In this document: in pieces, positions 37,247 to 44,881 of the stretch
Layout: each line of letters begins with the position of its first letter
Numbering within the stretch: position 1 is the stretch's first letter
Assembly (NCBI GenBank): GCA_026982705.1
Contig: JALSGP010000039.1
Location: forward strand, 62,001 to 126,000
Length of the DNA stretch: 64,000 nt
Origin: Alphaproteobacteria bacterium
GTDB lineage: Bacteria; Pseudomonadota; Alphaproteobacteria; Geminicoccales; Geminicoccaceae
Reading direction: 5' to 3'
The notes under the pieces: model-generated
Seen by the model: only the letters and a program-made list of their open reading frames with translations
What the model was told of the DNA's origin: nothing
The model's database searches: none
Made by a program: the position numbers and the translations under genes

Positions 37247-38563
37247 TCACGGGGCCACGCCGGCGGGCGCGGGCGGTCTGGCCGCCTCCGCCGGGTCGCG
37301 GCCGAGGGGATCCGGCGCGGCCCGTTCCGTCGCCTCGCGGTCGCGGACCAGCACCCGGAGCAGCACGGTGATGGTCAGCAGTTCGTAGAAGAGATCGAAG
37401 AAGGCCATGTTGAGGAAGGCGCCGGCGGTGGCATAGCCCACGTAGCTCGCCGGCAGCAGGCGGCCGAGCCGCACCGCCCAGACCAGATCCCCGGAGCCGG
37501 TCGCCGCCCGGGCGGCGGCGCGGGCGGTCAGCACGCCACCCGCGAAGAGGGCGAGGAACAGGACGAGCCCCACCACGCCGTGTTCACCCAGGACCTCGAA
37601 GTAGATGCTGTGGGCCTCGAGATAGTCGCCCTGGAGATGGCGGATGCCGTTCAGGGTGAACACGCCGAAGCCGCCGCCCCAGAGCGGGGCCGCCGCCACC
37701 ACCTCCTCGAGGGTCCAGCGCCAGACCCGGAGGCGCAGCGCGAAAGAGGGATCGCGGGCATAGTCCTCGATGGAGGCGATGCGTGCGTACCAGTCCGGCG
37801 GCAGCAGGGCGAGCGCCACCGCTGCCGCGGCGAGGCCGGCCAGGGCCAGGGCCAGACGGTGACGACTCTGCCACCACAGCACGAGGGCGGTGGCCATCAG
37901 CGCCACGAACCCGCCGCGCGAGCGCGTGCCGAGGATCGCCAGCACGTCCAGCCACACCACCCCCCACAGCGCCCAGCGCAGCGGCCGCCACGGTGCCGTC
38001 TCGGCGAGGAAGACCAGGAGGGGCAGCACCACCACCAGGGCGAGGGCGAGGCCGTTGTTGTCGCCGATGAGCGTCTCCGGCGGGCCCCAGACGAGATGGC
38101 GCCCGCCGGTGGCCAGCACGAAGAGGCCGCCCTTGACGGCGAAGAAACCGACGGAGAGAGCCACCACGGCCACGAACGCGCGCAGGCGACCGGGCTCGGC
38201 CAAGAGGACGAGGCTCAGCACCACCACCAGGAACATCTTGGCGAAGCGCGCCCATTCGGCGAAGGCCACCGCGGGCGCCCGGGCGACGGTGAAGGTGGTG
38301 AAGGTGACCCACAGCGCGAACAGCACCAGCAGCCAGAACAGCGGCGTGGTGGGCGGCAGCCGCCGCTCGCGGTGGAGCATCCAGGCCACCACGGTGAGCC
38401 CGGCGAACAGCAGGCCGAAGGGCTGGCCGTAGGCGAATCCCCACACCAGCCGGTGCGGGTTCATGAGGGAGAACCAGTGGTAGGCGAGCACGCCCAGATG
38501 GGGCCGGGCGAGGATCGCCGGGATCAGGGCCAGCACCAGGCCGAAGAGTAGGAGATCGCGCAT
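37247..38563 (-). CDS. Exosortase-system-type O-glycosylation ligase (DUF5935 + Wzy_C)
   Basis: A 438-residue polytopic protein, about 10-11 membrane segments. The N-terminus contains RPHLGVLAYHWFSLMNPHRLVWGFAYGQPFG, a close match to the DUF5935 domain of putative O-glycosylation ligases that accompany exosortase A (PEP-CTERM) systems. The C-terminal half carries the O-antigen ligase/Wzy_C pattern: GTRSRGGFVAL, GFGVFTLNG, and EAHSIYFEVLGEHGVVGL with the periplasmic histidine. These enzymes are proposed to attach glycans to exported proteins or polymers. No exosortase, glycosyltransferase or PEP-CTERM protein gene is in the window, so the partner system is elsewhere or lost. The start ATG has only a weak ribosome-binding site. 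Confidence 0.82.
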   Translation of the reverse strand: MRDLLLFGLVLALIPAILARPHLGVLAYHWFSLMNPHRLVWGFAYGQPFGLLFAGLTVVAWMLHRERRLPPTTPLFWLLVLFALWVTFTTFTVARAPAVAFAEWARFAKMFLVVVLSLVLLAEPGRLRAFVAVVALSVGFFAVKGGLFVLATGGRHLVWGPPETLIGDNNGLALALVVVLPLLVFLAETAPWRPLRWALWGVVWLDVLAILGTRSRGGFVALMATALVLWWQSRHRLALALAGLAAAAVALALLPPDWYARIASIEDYARDPSFALRLRVWRWTLEEVVAAAPLWGGGFGVFTLNGIRHLQGDYLEAHSIYFEVLGEHGVVGLVLFLALFAGGVLTARAAARAATGSGDLVWAVRLGRLLPASYVGYATAGAFLNMAFFDLFYELLTITVLLRVLVRDREATERAAPDPLGRDPAEAARPPAPAGVAP

Positions 38564-38646
38564 CGCCCCGCTCGCGCCGTCGCCCCCGGAGCTGCATCGC
38601 GCCCGCGGCCGGCGCAATCCCGTGGCCGGCAGGCCTCGCGACGATC

Positions 38647-38667
38647 TTGTCAACCAGAGATTGACAA
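38647..38667. promoter_or_regulatory. Inverted repeat in the divergent gap (operator candidate)
   Basis: TTGTCAA (38647-38653) and TTGACAA (38661-38667) are exact reverse complements separated by seven bases. The right arm overlaps a consensus -35 box TTGACA reading toward the small plus-strand gene at 38726. An AT-rich, symmetric site in a divergent gap of a GC-rich genome suggests a repressor or activator site. Confidence 0.45.
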
Positions 38668-38725
38668 AGCCTTGCGAGGAATGCCATCCTCGAAGCGGAG
38701 TCCCCGAACCGCCGGAGTGCCCGCC

Positions 38726-39064
38726 ATGAATCCCAAATTTCCCGCGATTTTGCGCCGGTTCGTCCGCATCTGGCGGCGCTGGCCCAGGCATTTCGTCCTA
38801 AGAACCGATGGCGTGCCCGTCGAACTCCTCCACGTGGAGGAGCGCGACGGCCGCCGCCGGCTGGTGGTGCGCCTCCCCGACGGTCGCCGCCTCACCCTGC
38901 GCCCCGACGAGGTGGAGAGCCGTCCGGTCCTGGCACCCCTCTACGCCACCCTCACCGTGGCGTTGATCGCCGCCATCCTCTTCGGCACCCTCGACCGTGA
39001 TCCCGGCCGCTTCCTGGACCTGCTGGCCCGCGTGGCGGACCTGCTGCTGCCGGTGGCCGGCTGA
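38726..39064 (+). CDS. Small protein with one or two C-terminal membrane helices
   Basis: No family recognised. The 112-residue product has a basic N-terminus (NPKFPAILRRFVRIWRRWPRHF), a central segment that looks like a small beta-sheet domain (VELLHVEERDGRRRLVVRLPDGRRLTLRPDEV), a hydrophobic helix (LYATLTVALIAAILFGTL) and an amphipathic tail ending LLPVAG. GGAG lies eight bases before the ATG. It diverges from the ligase gene across the inverted repeat. Its balanced amino-acid composition supports a real gene. Confidence 0.65.
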   Translation: MNPKFPAILRRFVRIWRRWPRHFVLRTDGVPVELLHVEERDGRRRLVVRLPDGRRLTLRPDEVESRPVLAPLYATLTVALIAAILFGTLDRDPGRFLDLLARVADLLLPVAG

Positions 39065-39200
39065 TCACGCCGCCCCCTCCCCGCGTCCCCCGCACGTCCG
39101 CCCTCCGGGGCGGGCGTCGCCGTCACCGGCGGTGGGCCGGCACGCTTGACAGGGATCCGGGGGCGGTGTCGAGTGGCGGGGGTGCGGGCGGAGGCGGGAC

Positions 39201-40196
39201 ATGGCCACCACCATGCGGGCCATGGTGCTGCACCGGCCGGGCACGCCGCTGGTGGCGGAACGCCGGCCGGTGCCCGAACCCGGGCCGGGCGAGGTGCGCA
39301 TCCGCGTCCTCGCCTGCGGCGTCTGCCGCACCGATCTCCATCTGGTGGACGGCGAGCTGCCGGATCCGCGGCTGCCGGTGATCCCCGGTCACGAGATCGT
39401 GGGAGTGGTGGACGCCGTCGGGGCCGGCGTCGAGGGACTCGCGCCGGGGCGACGGGTGGGCGTGCCCTGGCTGGGCCGGACCTGCGGTCACTGTCGTTTC
39501 TGTCGGAGCGGTCGCGAGAATCTGTGTCCCGAGGCCCGCTTCACCGGCTACACCCTGGACGGCGGCTATGCCGAGTACACCGTGGCCGACGCCCGCTACG
39601 TCTTCCCCCTCGACGAGCGCCTCGAGCCGGTGGCGGCGGCACCGCTGCTGTGCGCCGGCCTCATCGGCTATCGCAGCCTCGTCCGGGCGGGCGATCCGCA
39701 CACCGTGGGACTCTATGGCTTCGGTGCCGCCGCCCACATCCTCGCCCAGGTGCTGGTGTGGCAGGGCCGTCGCGTCTTCGCCTTCACCCGTCCGGGTGAC
39801 GCGGCGGGCCGGGACTTCGCCCGCCGCATGGGCGCCGAATGGGCCGGCGGGTCCGACGAGCGGCCGCCGGTGCCGCTGGATGCCGCCATCGTCTTCGCGC
39901 CGGTGGGCGATCTGGTGCCGCGGGCGCTGGCGGCGGTGGACCGCGGTGGCATCGTCGTCTGCGGGGGTATCCACATGAGCGACATCCCGCGCTTTCCCTA
40001 CCGCCTGCTGTGGCTGGAGCGGGAGATCCGCTCGGTGGCCAATCTCACCCGCCGCGACGGCGAGGCCTTCCTCGCCCTCGCCCCGAAGGTCCCGGTGCGC
40101 ACCGAGACGGTGGTCTATCCGCTGGAGCGGGCCAACGAGGCGCTCGCCGATCTCCGTGCCGGCCGCATCCACGGCGCGGGCGTGCTGGTACCGTGA
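39201..40196 (+). CDS. Zinc-dependent alcohol dehydrogenase
   Basis: A 331-residue medium-chain dehydrogenase. Catalytic zinc ligands: CGVCRTDLH, GHEIVGVV and, later, a cysteine in LLCAGLIGYR. The structural zinc site is CGHCRFCRSGRENLC. The NAD-binding segment is unusually short (GLYGFGAAAHI in place of GxGxxG). The shape matches the AdhA-like subgroup whose members reduce or oxidise short alcohols. Its stop overlaps the ogt start (GTGA), so the two genes form an operon. Confidence 0.91.
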   Translation: MATTMRAMVLHRPGTPLVAERRPVPEPGPGEVRIRVLACGVCRTDLHLVDGELPDPRLPVIPGHEIVGVVDAVGAGVEGLAPGRRVGVPWLGRTCGHCRFCRSGRENLCPEARFTGYTLDGGYAEYTVADARYVFPLDERLEPVAAAPLLCAGLIGYRSLVRAGDPHTVGLYGFGAAAHILAQVLVWQGRRVFAFTRPGDAAGRDFARRMGAEWAGGSDERPPVPLDAAIVFAPVGDLVPRALAAVDRGGIVVCGGIHMSDIPRFPYRLLWLEREIRSVANLTRRDGEAFLALAPKVPVRTETVVYPLERANEALADLRAGRIHGAGVLVP

Positions 40197-40801
40197 CGAC
40201 GGTGGACCTCGGCACCGTGGCGAGCCCCTTGGGGCCGCTCCACTTCGCCCTCCACGAAGGCCGGCTCGTCGCCCTCGCCTTCGATGCCGACTCCTGCGCC
40301 ACGACCGTCCGGCGCCTGTTCGGGCCGCGCCCCCGGACCGGCCGCGATCCCGTCCGCGGCGAGCTGATCGCGCGCATGGAGGCCTATTTCGCCGGCGATC
40401 TCGCCGCCCTCGACGCCATCCCCGTCCGGGTCGCCGGCTCGCCCTTCGCCTGTGCGGTGTGGCGGGCGCTGCGCGACATCCCTCCGGGCGCCACCGAGAG
40501 CTACGGCCATCTCGCCGCCCGCATCGGCCGGCCGGGCGCCGGCCGGGCGGTGGGCCGGGCGGTGGGCGCCAATCCCGTCTCGCTGGTGCTGCCCTGCCAC
40601 CGGGTGGTGGGTTACGACGGTGCCCTCGTCGGCTATGGCGGCCGGCTCGACCGCAAGGCCCGGCTGCTCGCCCACGAGGGTGTGCTGGCCGCGGACGGCT
40701 CACGGGCGCTGGGCGTCGACCAGGGCCTCGAGGGCCCGCGTCACGTGGCCCCCGTGGCGTGTGAGCAGTGCCCGCGCCCGCTCCGGCGACGCCCCGCGTA
40801 G
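40193..40801 (+). CDS. ogt: Methylated-DNA--protein-cysteine methyltransferase
   Basis: Ogt repairs O6-alkylguanine by transferring the alkyl group to its own cysteine. The active-site motif PCHRVVGYDG is intact, and the DNA-binding helix-turn-helix reads GATESYGHLAARIGRPGAGRAVGRAVGANP. Homologues end close to LLAHEGVLA, but the frame here continues for ~34 residues with no similarity I know (through CEQCPRPLRRRPA). It overlaps the 3' end of the opposing murQ gene by 102 bases. The start GTG overlaps the dehydrogenase stop. Identity is certain; the tail is odd. Confidence 0.94.
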   Translation: MTTVDLGTVASPLGPLHFALHEGRLVALAFDADSCATTVRRLFGPRPRTGRDPVRGELIARMEAYFAGDLAALDAIPVRVAGSPFACAVWRALRDIPPGATESYGHLAARIGRPGAGRAVGRAVGANPVSLVLPCHRVVGYDGALVGYGGRLDRKARLLAHEGVLAADGSRALGVDQGLEGPRHVAPVACEQCPRPLRRRPA

Positions 40802-41620
40802 GATCAGCAGCGCCACCGGCACCTCGCCGCCCGCGTCCGCCAGGGCCCGCACCACCGCCCCCTCGTCGGCCCCCGTGAGCTCGGCCAGGAGCCGCCGGGC
40901 GCGGGCCGCCAGCTTGGCGTTGGCGGTGCGCAGTGCCACCATGCGGCCACGGTGGACCCGTCCGAGCCGGGTCATCAGGGCGGTGGAGAAGAGGTTGAGG
41001 GCGATCTTCTGGGCCGTGGCGGCGGCCATGCGGGTGGAGCCGGCCGGGAACTCGCCGCCGGTGGGCAGGATCACGGCGTGCTCCGCCTCGACGGCGAGAG
41101 GGGCCCGCGGGTCGTTGACGAAGGCGACGGTGAGCGTGCCCCGCGCCCGCGCCGTCGTCACCGCGGCGCGCACGAAGGGCGTGCGGCCGGAGGCGGCGAG
41201 GGCCAGCAGCACGTCCGCCGCCCCCGGCACCAGCGCCGTCACCGCCGCCCGCGCCGCCTCCACGTCGTCCTCCGCCCCCTCGACGGCGCGGGTGAGGGCT
41301 ACGGTCCCGCCCGCCAGCACGAAGGCCACCCGCTCCGGCGGAAAGGAGAAGGTGGGCCAGAGCTCCACCGCGTCCTGGACGGCGATGCGCCCGGAGGTGC
41401 CGGCGCCCGCGTAGATCAGCCGCCCGCCGCGGCGGATGCGGGGTTCCGCCGCCGTCACCGCCCGGGCGAGGGCGGGCAGCGCCCCGGCCACCGCCGCCAC
41501 CGCCCGCCACTGCCGCTCCAGCAGCCCTTCCAGCAGCTCCTCGAGCGGCCAGGTCTCGGCCGTCTCGAAGCGGACCGGCACCGTCTCCGTCGCCGGCAGC
41601 CGCTCCCGTGCGCCGCTCAT
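40700..41620 (-). CDS. murQ: N-acetylmuramic acid 6-phosphate etherase
   Basis: MurQ removes lactate from MurNAc-6-phosphate during recycling of cell-wall sugars. The 306-residue SIS-fold protein shows GAGTSGRIAVQDAVELWPTF (GAGTSGR signature), the SIS core, TGGEFPAGSTRMAAATAQKIALNLFSTALM and GRVHRGRMVALRTANAKL. Its ATG overlaps the stop of the upstream epimerase (ATGA). No MurNAc PTS permease, anmK or nagZ is nearby. The 3' end is antisense to the ogt tail. Confidence 0.94.
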   Translation of the reverse strand: MSGARERLPATETVPVRFETAETWPLEELLEGLLERQWRAVAAVAGALPALARAVTAAEPRIRRGGRLIYAGAGTSGRIAVQDAVELWPTFSFPPERVAFVLAGGTVALTRAVEGAEDDVEAARAAVTALVPGAADVLLALAASGRTPFVRAAVTTARARGTLTVAFVNDPRAPLAVEAEHAVILPTGGEFPAGSTRMAAATAQKIALNLFSTALMTRLGRVHRGRMVALRTANAKLAARARRLLAELTGADEGAVVRALADAGGEVPVALLILRGASPERARALLTRHGGHVTRALEALVDAQRP

Positions 41621-42597
41621 GCCGGCGCTCCGCCGAGCTCGTCCTCGACGAAGGCGTGGAGGATCGAGTCCATGTCGGGGTCGGCGGCGAAGCCGAGACG
41701 GCGGGCGGTCGCGGCCTCGAAGCGGGCGGGCCAGCCGCGGACGATGCGGGCGACGGTCTCGTCCGGCACGAAACGCACCCGCGCCACCGCCGCCGCGCCG
41801 CCCACCCGCCCGAGCGCCGCCAGCATCTCCGCCACCGTCACCGTGAGTCCCGGCAGCACGAACGCGCGTCCCATCGGCAGCGCCTCCTCCGGCAGGGTGG
41901 CGGCGTGGAGGAAGGCCTCCACCACCCGCCGCGGCGAGGTGAGGTAGAGGGCGGTGTCGGGCGGCACCGGACATACAGCTCCGCGACCGGTGAGCGGCTC
42001 GCGCAGGATGGAGCTGGCGAAGGCGGAGGCGGCGCGGTTGGGGCGGCCCGGTCGCACCACCACCGTGGGGAGCCGGAGCGACACGCCGTCCACGAAGCCC
42101 CGGCGGCTGCCGTCGGCCACCAGCAGCTCGCCCATGGCCTTCTGGGCGCCGTAGGAACTCTGCGGCGCGAGGGGCACGTCGTCACCCACCGGATCCGGCA
42201 GGGGACCGCCGTAGACGGCGACGGAGCTGGCGAAGACCAGCCGCGGCCGCCGGCCGGTGCGACGCAGGGCCTCCAGCACGGCGCGGGTGCCGTCGAGATT
42301 GACCCGCATGCCGAGTTCGTAGTCGGCCTCGGCCTGGGCGCTCACCACCGCCGCCAGATGGAAGACCAGATCCGCCTCCGCCAGCGCCGGCGCCACCGCC
42401 GCCGCGTCCGCCACGTCGCCCGTCCGCACCTGGAGGCGCGGATCCTCCGGCAGATCCGGCGCCACCCTGTCGAAGGCCACCACCCGCGTCACCACCGGGC
42501 CGTCGGCGCCGATCCGTCCCCGGTCCAGCAGGGTCCGCACCAGCCGCCGGCCGAGGAAGCCGCCGGCCCCCGTCACCGCGATGCGCACGCGCCTCAC
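41617..42597 (-). CDS. NAD-dependent epimerase/dehydrogenase, DenD (D-erythronate dehydrogenase)-like
   Basis: A 326-residue extended short-chain dehydrogenase: nucleotide motif VTGAGGFLGRRL, active-site SSVAVYG with the catalytic YGAQK further on. The spacing and phrases such as FASSVAVYGGPLPDPVGDDVPLAPQSSYGAQKAMGELL resemble D-erythronate dehydrogenase (DenD), but the partner kinase, isomerase and epimerase of that pathway are absent. It is translationally coupled to the M48 protease upstream (GTGA) and to murQ downstream (ATGA). The start could be GTG 42597 or GTG 42588. Confidence 0.84.
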   Translation of the reverse strand: MRRVRIAVTGAGGFLGRRLVRTLLDRGRIGADGPVVTRVVAFDRVAPDLPEDPRLQVRTGDVADAAAVAPALAEADLVFHLAAVVSAQAEADYELGMRVNLDGTRAVLEALRRTGRRPRLVFASSVAVYGGPLPDPVGDDVPLAPQSSYGAQKAMGELLVADGSRRGFVDGVSLRLPTVVVRPGRPNRAASAFASSILREPLTGRGAVCPVPPDTALYLTSPRRVVEAFLHAATLPEEALPMGRAFVLPGLTVTVAEMLAALGRVGGAAAVARVRFVPDETVARIVRGWPARFEAATARRLGFAADPDMDSILHAFVEDELGGAPA

Positions 42598-44072
42598 TCC
42601 CACCACCATCGCTCCCGGGCGCGGGTCCGCACCGGCACCTTGATCCGCTCGCCCGGCCGGAAGTCGCGGAGTGCGCGGCGATGGTTGAGCACGAGCAGAT
42701 GCTCCAGCGGCAGGCGTTCCACCGCCACCCGCCGCACCAGTCGCCGCACGCCCTCGCGCGGCACCCGCATCACCCGCAGCCGCACCACCGGCACCCGCCG
42801 CGCCTCCCCGGGCGCCAGGGTGCGGAAGCTGTCCAGCACGCCGAGGAAGCGTCCGCGCTCGTCCCCGTCCAGCCAGGGCGCGGCGTAGAGGAAGCGGAAC
42901 ACCCGCCTCTCCTCGTCCATGAGCACGGCGAGCCAGGCCTCGCGACCGTCGAGGGAAAGTTCGGCCACCGCCGCCTCGTAGCCGTGCCAGGTGCGATAGC
43001 GTCCCGTGCGGACCACCGGCCGGTTCTCCACCTCGCGCGCCAGCACGTCGGCCGGATCCTCCCACGGCCGTGCCTCGCCCATGTCGAAGACCAGCAGCCG
43101 CCCGCCGGGCCCCTCGCCGATCACCGCATCGGGACGGTTGGTGAGGCGGAAGCCGGGCGGCGCCTCGAAGCGGAAGCGCAGCACCGGATGGACGAAGCGC
43201 CGTCCCCGCACGAAGCCCTGCTTCGGCCCGTCGCCGAAGACCAGCCCGTCGAGACGATCGAGCCAGATGTCCCGGCGGGCCTCGCCGGGGCCGAGGCGGG
43301 CGGCGAGGCGGCGGGCGGCGCGCACCCGCGCCGGCGTACTGGGATGGGTGGACAGGAACTCGGGCACCGCCGCCGCGTCCTCGCCCCGCAGCCGGGCCTG
43401 CAGCCGCTCCCAGCCGTCGAGGGCGTCGAGGATGCGGGCGAGGGCCGCGGGGTCGTAGCCGGCGCGGGCGAGATAGCGGAGGGCGAGGCGATCGGCCTCC
43501 CGCTCCTGCTCGCGGGAGAAGCCGGCCACGTAGGCGGCGGCGCCCAGCGAGGCCAGCTCGCCCAGCAGCTCGCCCTCCTGTCCGCCCACCGCCGCCGAGG
43601 CGAGGGTGCCGAGGATCAGCGCCACCAGCCCGGCGCCCAGAAGCTGCTGCTGGCGTTCCGGCACGTGGCGGGCCGCCACGTGACCGATCTCGTGGGCCAG
43701 CACCGCCGCCAGCTCCGCCTCGTCGTCGGCCAGCGCCAGCAGCCCGCGGGTGACGTAGACGTAGCCCGGCAGGGCGAAGGCGTTCACCACCGGACTGTCG
43801 AGGAGGGTGAAGGTGAAGACCTCGTCGGGAATGTCCGAGGCCGCCGCCACCCGCAGACCGATGCGCGCCACATAGTCCGAGAGTTCCCGGTCGTCGTAGG
43901 CGCCGCCGTACCGGGCCAGGACCTTCGGATGCTCCTCGCGGGCCAGGGCCCGCGCCTGCTCGGGAGTCATCAGGGAGTATTCCACCGTCCCCCGGGCCGG
44001 ATTGCGCACCGGCTGACAGGCGGCGAGGGCGAGGGCCAGCGTGACGGCGAGCAGGCGGCGGCACGGGCTCAT
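42594..44072 (-). CDS. M48 metalloprotease lipoprotein (BepA-like)
   Basis: A 492-residue zinc protease with a lipoprotein signal peptide (RRLLAVTLALALAACQP). The M48 active site is HEIGHVAARH, with the third ligand in EREADRLALRYLARAGYDP. The C-terminal 200 residues form a second conserved region seen in alphaproteobacterial M48 proteins (FEAPPGFRLTNRPDAVIGEG), ending GERIKVPVRTR. BepA-type proteases check outer-membrane protein assembly in the periplasm. Coupled to the gene upstream (ATGA) and downstream (GTGA). Confidence 0.92.
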   Translation of the reverse strand: MSPCRRLLAVTLALALAACQPVRNPARGTVEYSLMTPEQARALAREEHPKVLARYGGAYDDRELSDYVARIGLRVAAASDIPDEVFTFTLLDSPVVNAFALPGYVYVTRGLLALADDEAELAAVLAHEIGHVAARHVPERQQQLLGAGLVALILGTLASAAVGGQEGELLGELASLGAAAYVAGFSREQEREADRLALRYLARAGYDPAALARILDALDGWERLQARLRGEDAAAVPEFLSTHPSTPARVRAARRLAARLGPGEARRDIWLDRLDGLVFGDGPKQGFVRGRRFVHPVLRFRFEAPPGFRLTNRPDAVIGEGPGGRLLVFDMGEARPWEDPADVLAREVENRPVVRTGRYRTWHGYEAAVAELSLDGREAWLAVLMDEERRVFRFLYAAPWLDGDERGRFLGVLDSFRTLAPGEARRVPVVRLRVMRVPREGVRRLVRRVAVERLPLEHLLVLNHRRALRDFRPGERIKVPVRTRARERWWWE

Positions 44073-44752
44073 GGGCTCACCTCCAGCTGGAGCGGGCTGG
44101 TCACGTGGATCATGGGCCCGCCCTGCTCCAGGATCCAGCCGCGCGCCTCCACCCGATGGCCGGCCAGCAGATCCGGCTCGATGCCGTTGCGCCGGAAGTG
44201 GGCCACCACCGGCGGGGCCAGCCGCAGCGAGAAGTCGCGGCGGAAGTCGCGGCCGAAGTCGAGGTAGACGAAGCGGCCGGCCCGCCCCACCCGCCGCACC
44301 CGCCCCCGCACGAGGGCGAAGCGCAGGGGCCGCGCCCGCACCCGATCCGCCCGCTCCACCGGCGGATCCCGCCAGAGTCCGCGGCGCCGGCGGCGGGCCC
44401 GGTACTCCAGCACCAGCAGCCGACCCGCCTCCTCCTCGTCCACGGCGGTGGGGTCCACCAGCGCCCGTCCCTCCCGCAGCAGCACCGCCCGGAGATCGCC
44501 GCGGCGACCCGGGATCCCGAGTTCGGCCCGGAGGCGGCCGTGGCGGTCGCGCCCGAAGACCCGCCGTACCCTCACCTCCTCCAGCATGCCGGCCTCCCAC
44601 AGCACCACGCCCCGCAGCACCACCACCCGGCCGTCGGCCAGCTGCACCTCGTCCGGCGGCACCAGGCGGGCGGCCACGGCCGCCGCCGGTGGTGCGGGCA
44701 GGGCGGCGGCCAGCAGGGCGAGGAAGGCCCGGCGTGCGAGATGCGGGGTCAT
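44069..44752 (-). CDS. Exported thermonuclease-like (SNase fold) protein
   Basis: A 227-residue secreted protein: a signal peptide with twin arginine (LARRAFLALLAAALPAPPAAA), then a region with the staphylococcal-nuclease layout (VVVLRGVVLWEAG, GRDRHGRLRAELG, LREGRALVDP, LVLEYRARRRRRGLWRD). The catalytic RLxGIDAPE segment is degenerate, so nuclease activity is doubtful. The C-terminal part resembles an OB-like domain (GRAGRFVYLDFGRDFRRDFSLRL) often annotated as 'thermonuclease family protein'. It leads the operon SNase-M48-DenD-murQ, each gene overlapping the next by four bases. Confidence 0.75.
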   Translation of the reverse strand: MTPHLARRAFLALLAAALPAPPAAAVAARLVPPDEVQLADGRVVVLRGVVLWEAGMLEEVRVRRVFGRDRHGRLRAELGIPGRRGDLRAVLLREGRALVDPTAVDEEEAGRLLVLEYRARRRRRGLWRDPPVERADRVRARPLRFALVRGRVRRVGRAGRFVYLDFGRDFRRDFSLRLAPPVVAHFRRNGIEPDLLAGHRVEARGWILEQGGPMIHVTSPLQLEVSP

Positions 44753-44881
44753 GGACTGAGGTGACACGCTCCGGGATCCGCGGCCATTGTTCCCCGGAGC
44801 GCGGCTTCCTGCCAAGGGCCCGCCGTTGCCCGCGGCCCCGTCCGTCGGATAGGCTCGCGGCGGTCCGGGGAGGGTGGTGAC

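Noticed and set aside
41617-44064. Giant 815-residue dehydrogenase fusion
   Set aside because: The first ~490 residues are a shifted reading of the M48 protease gene; homology to the dehydrogenase starts only at VRIAVTGAGG.
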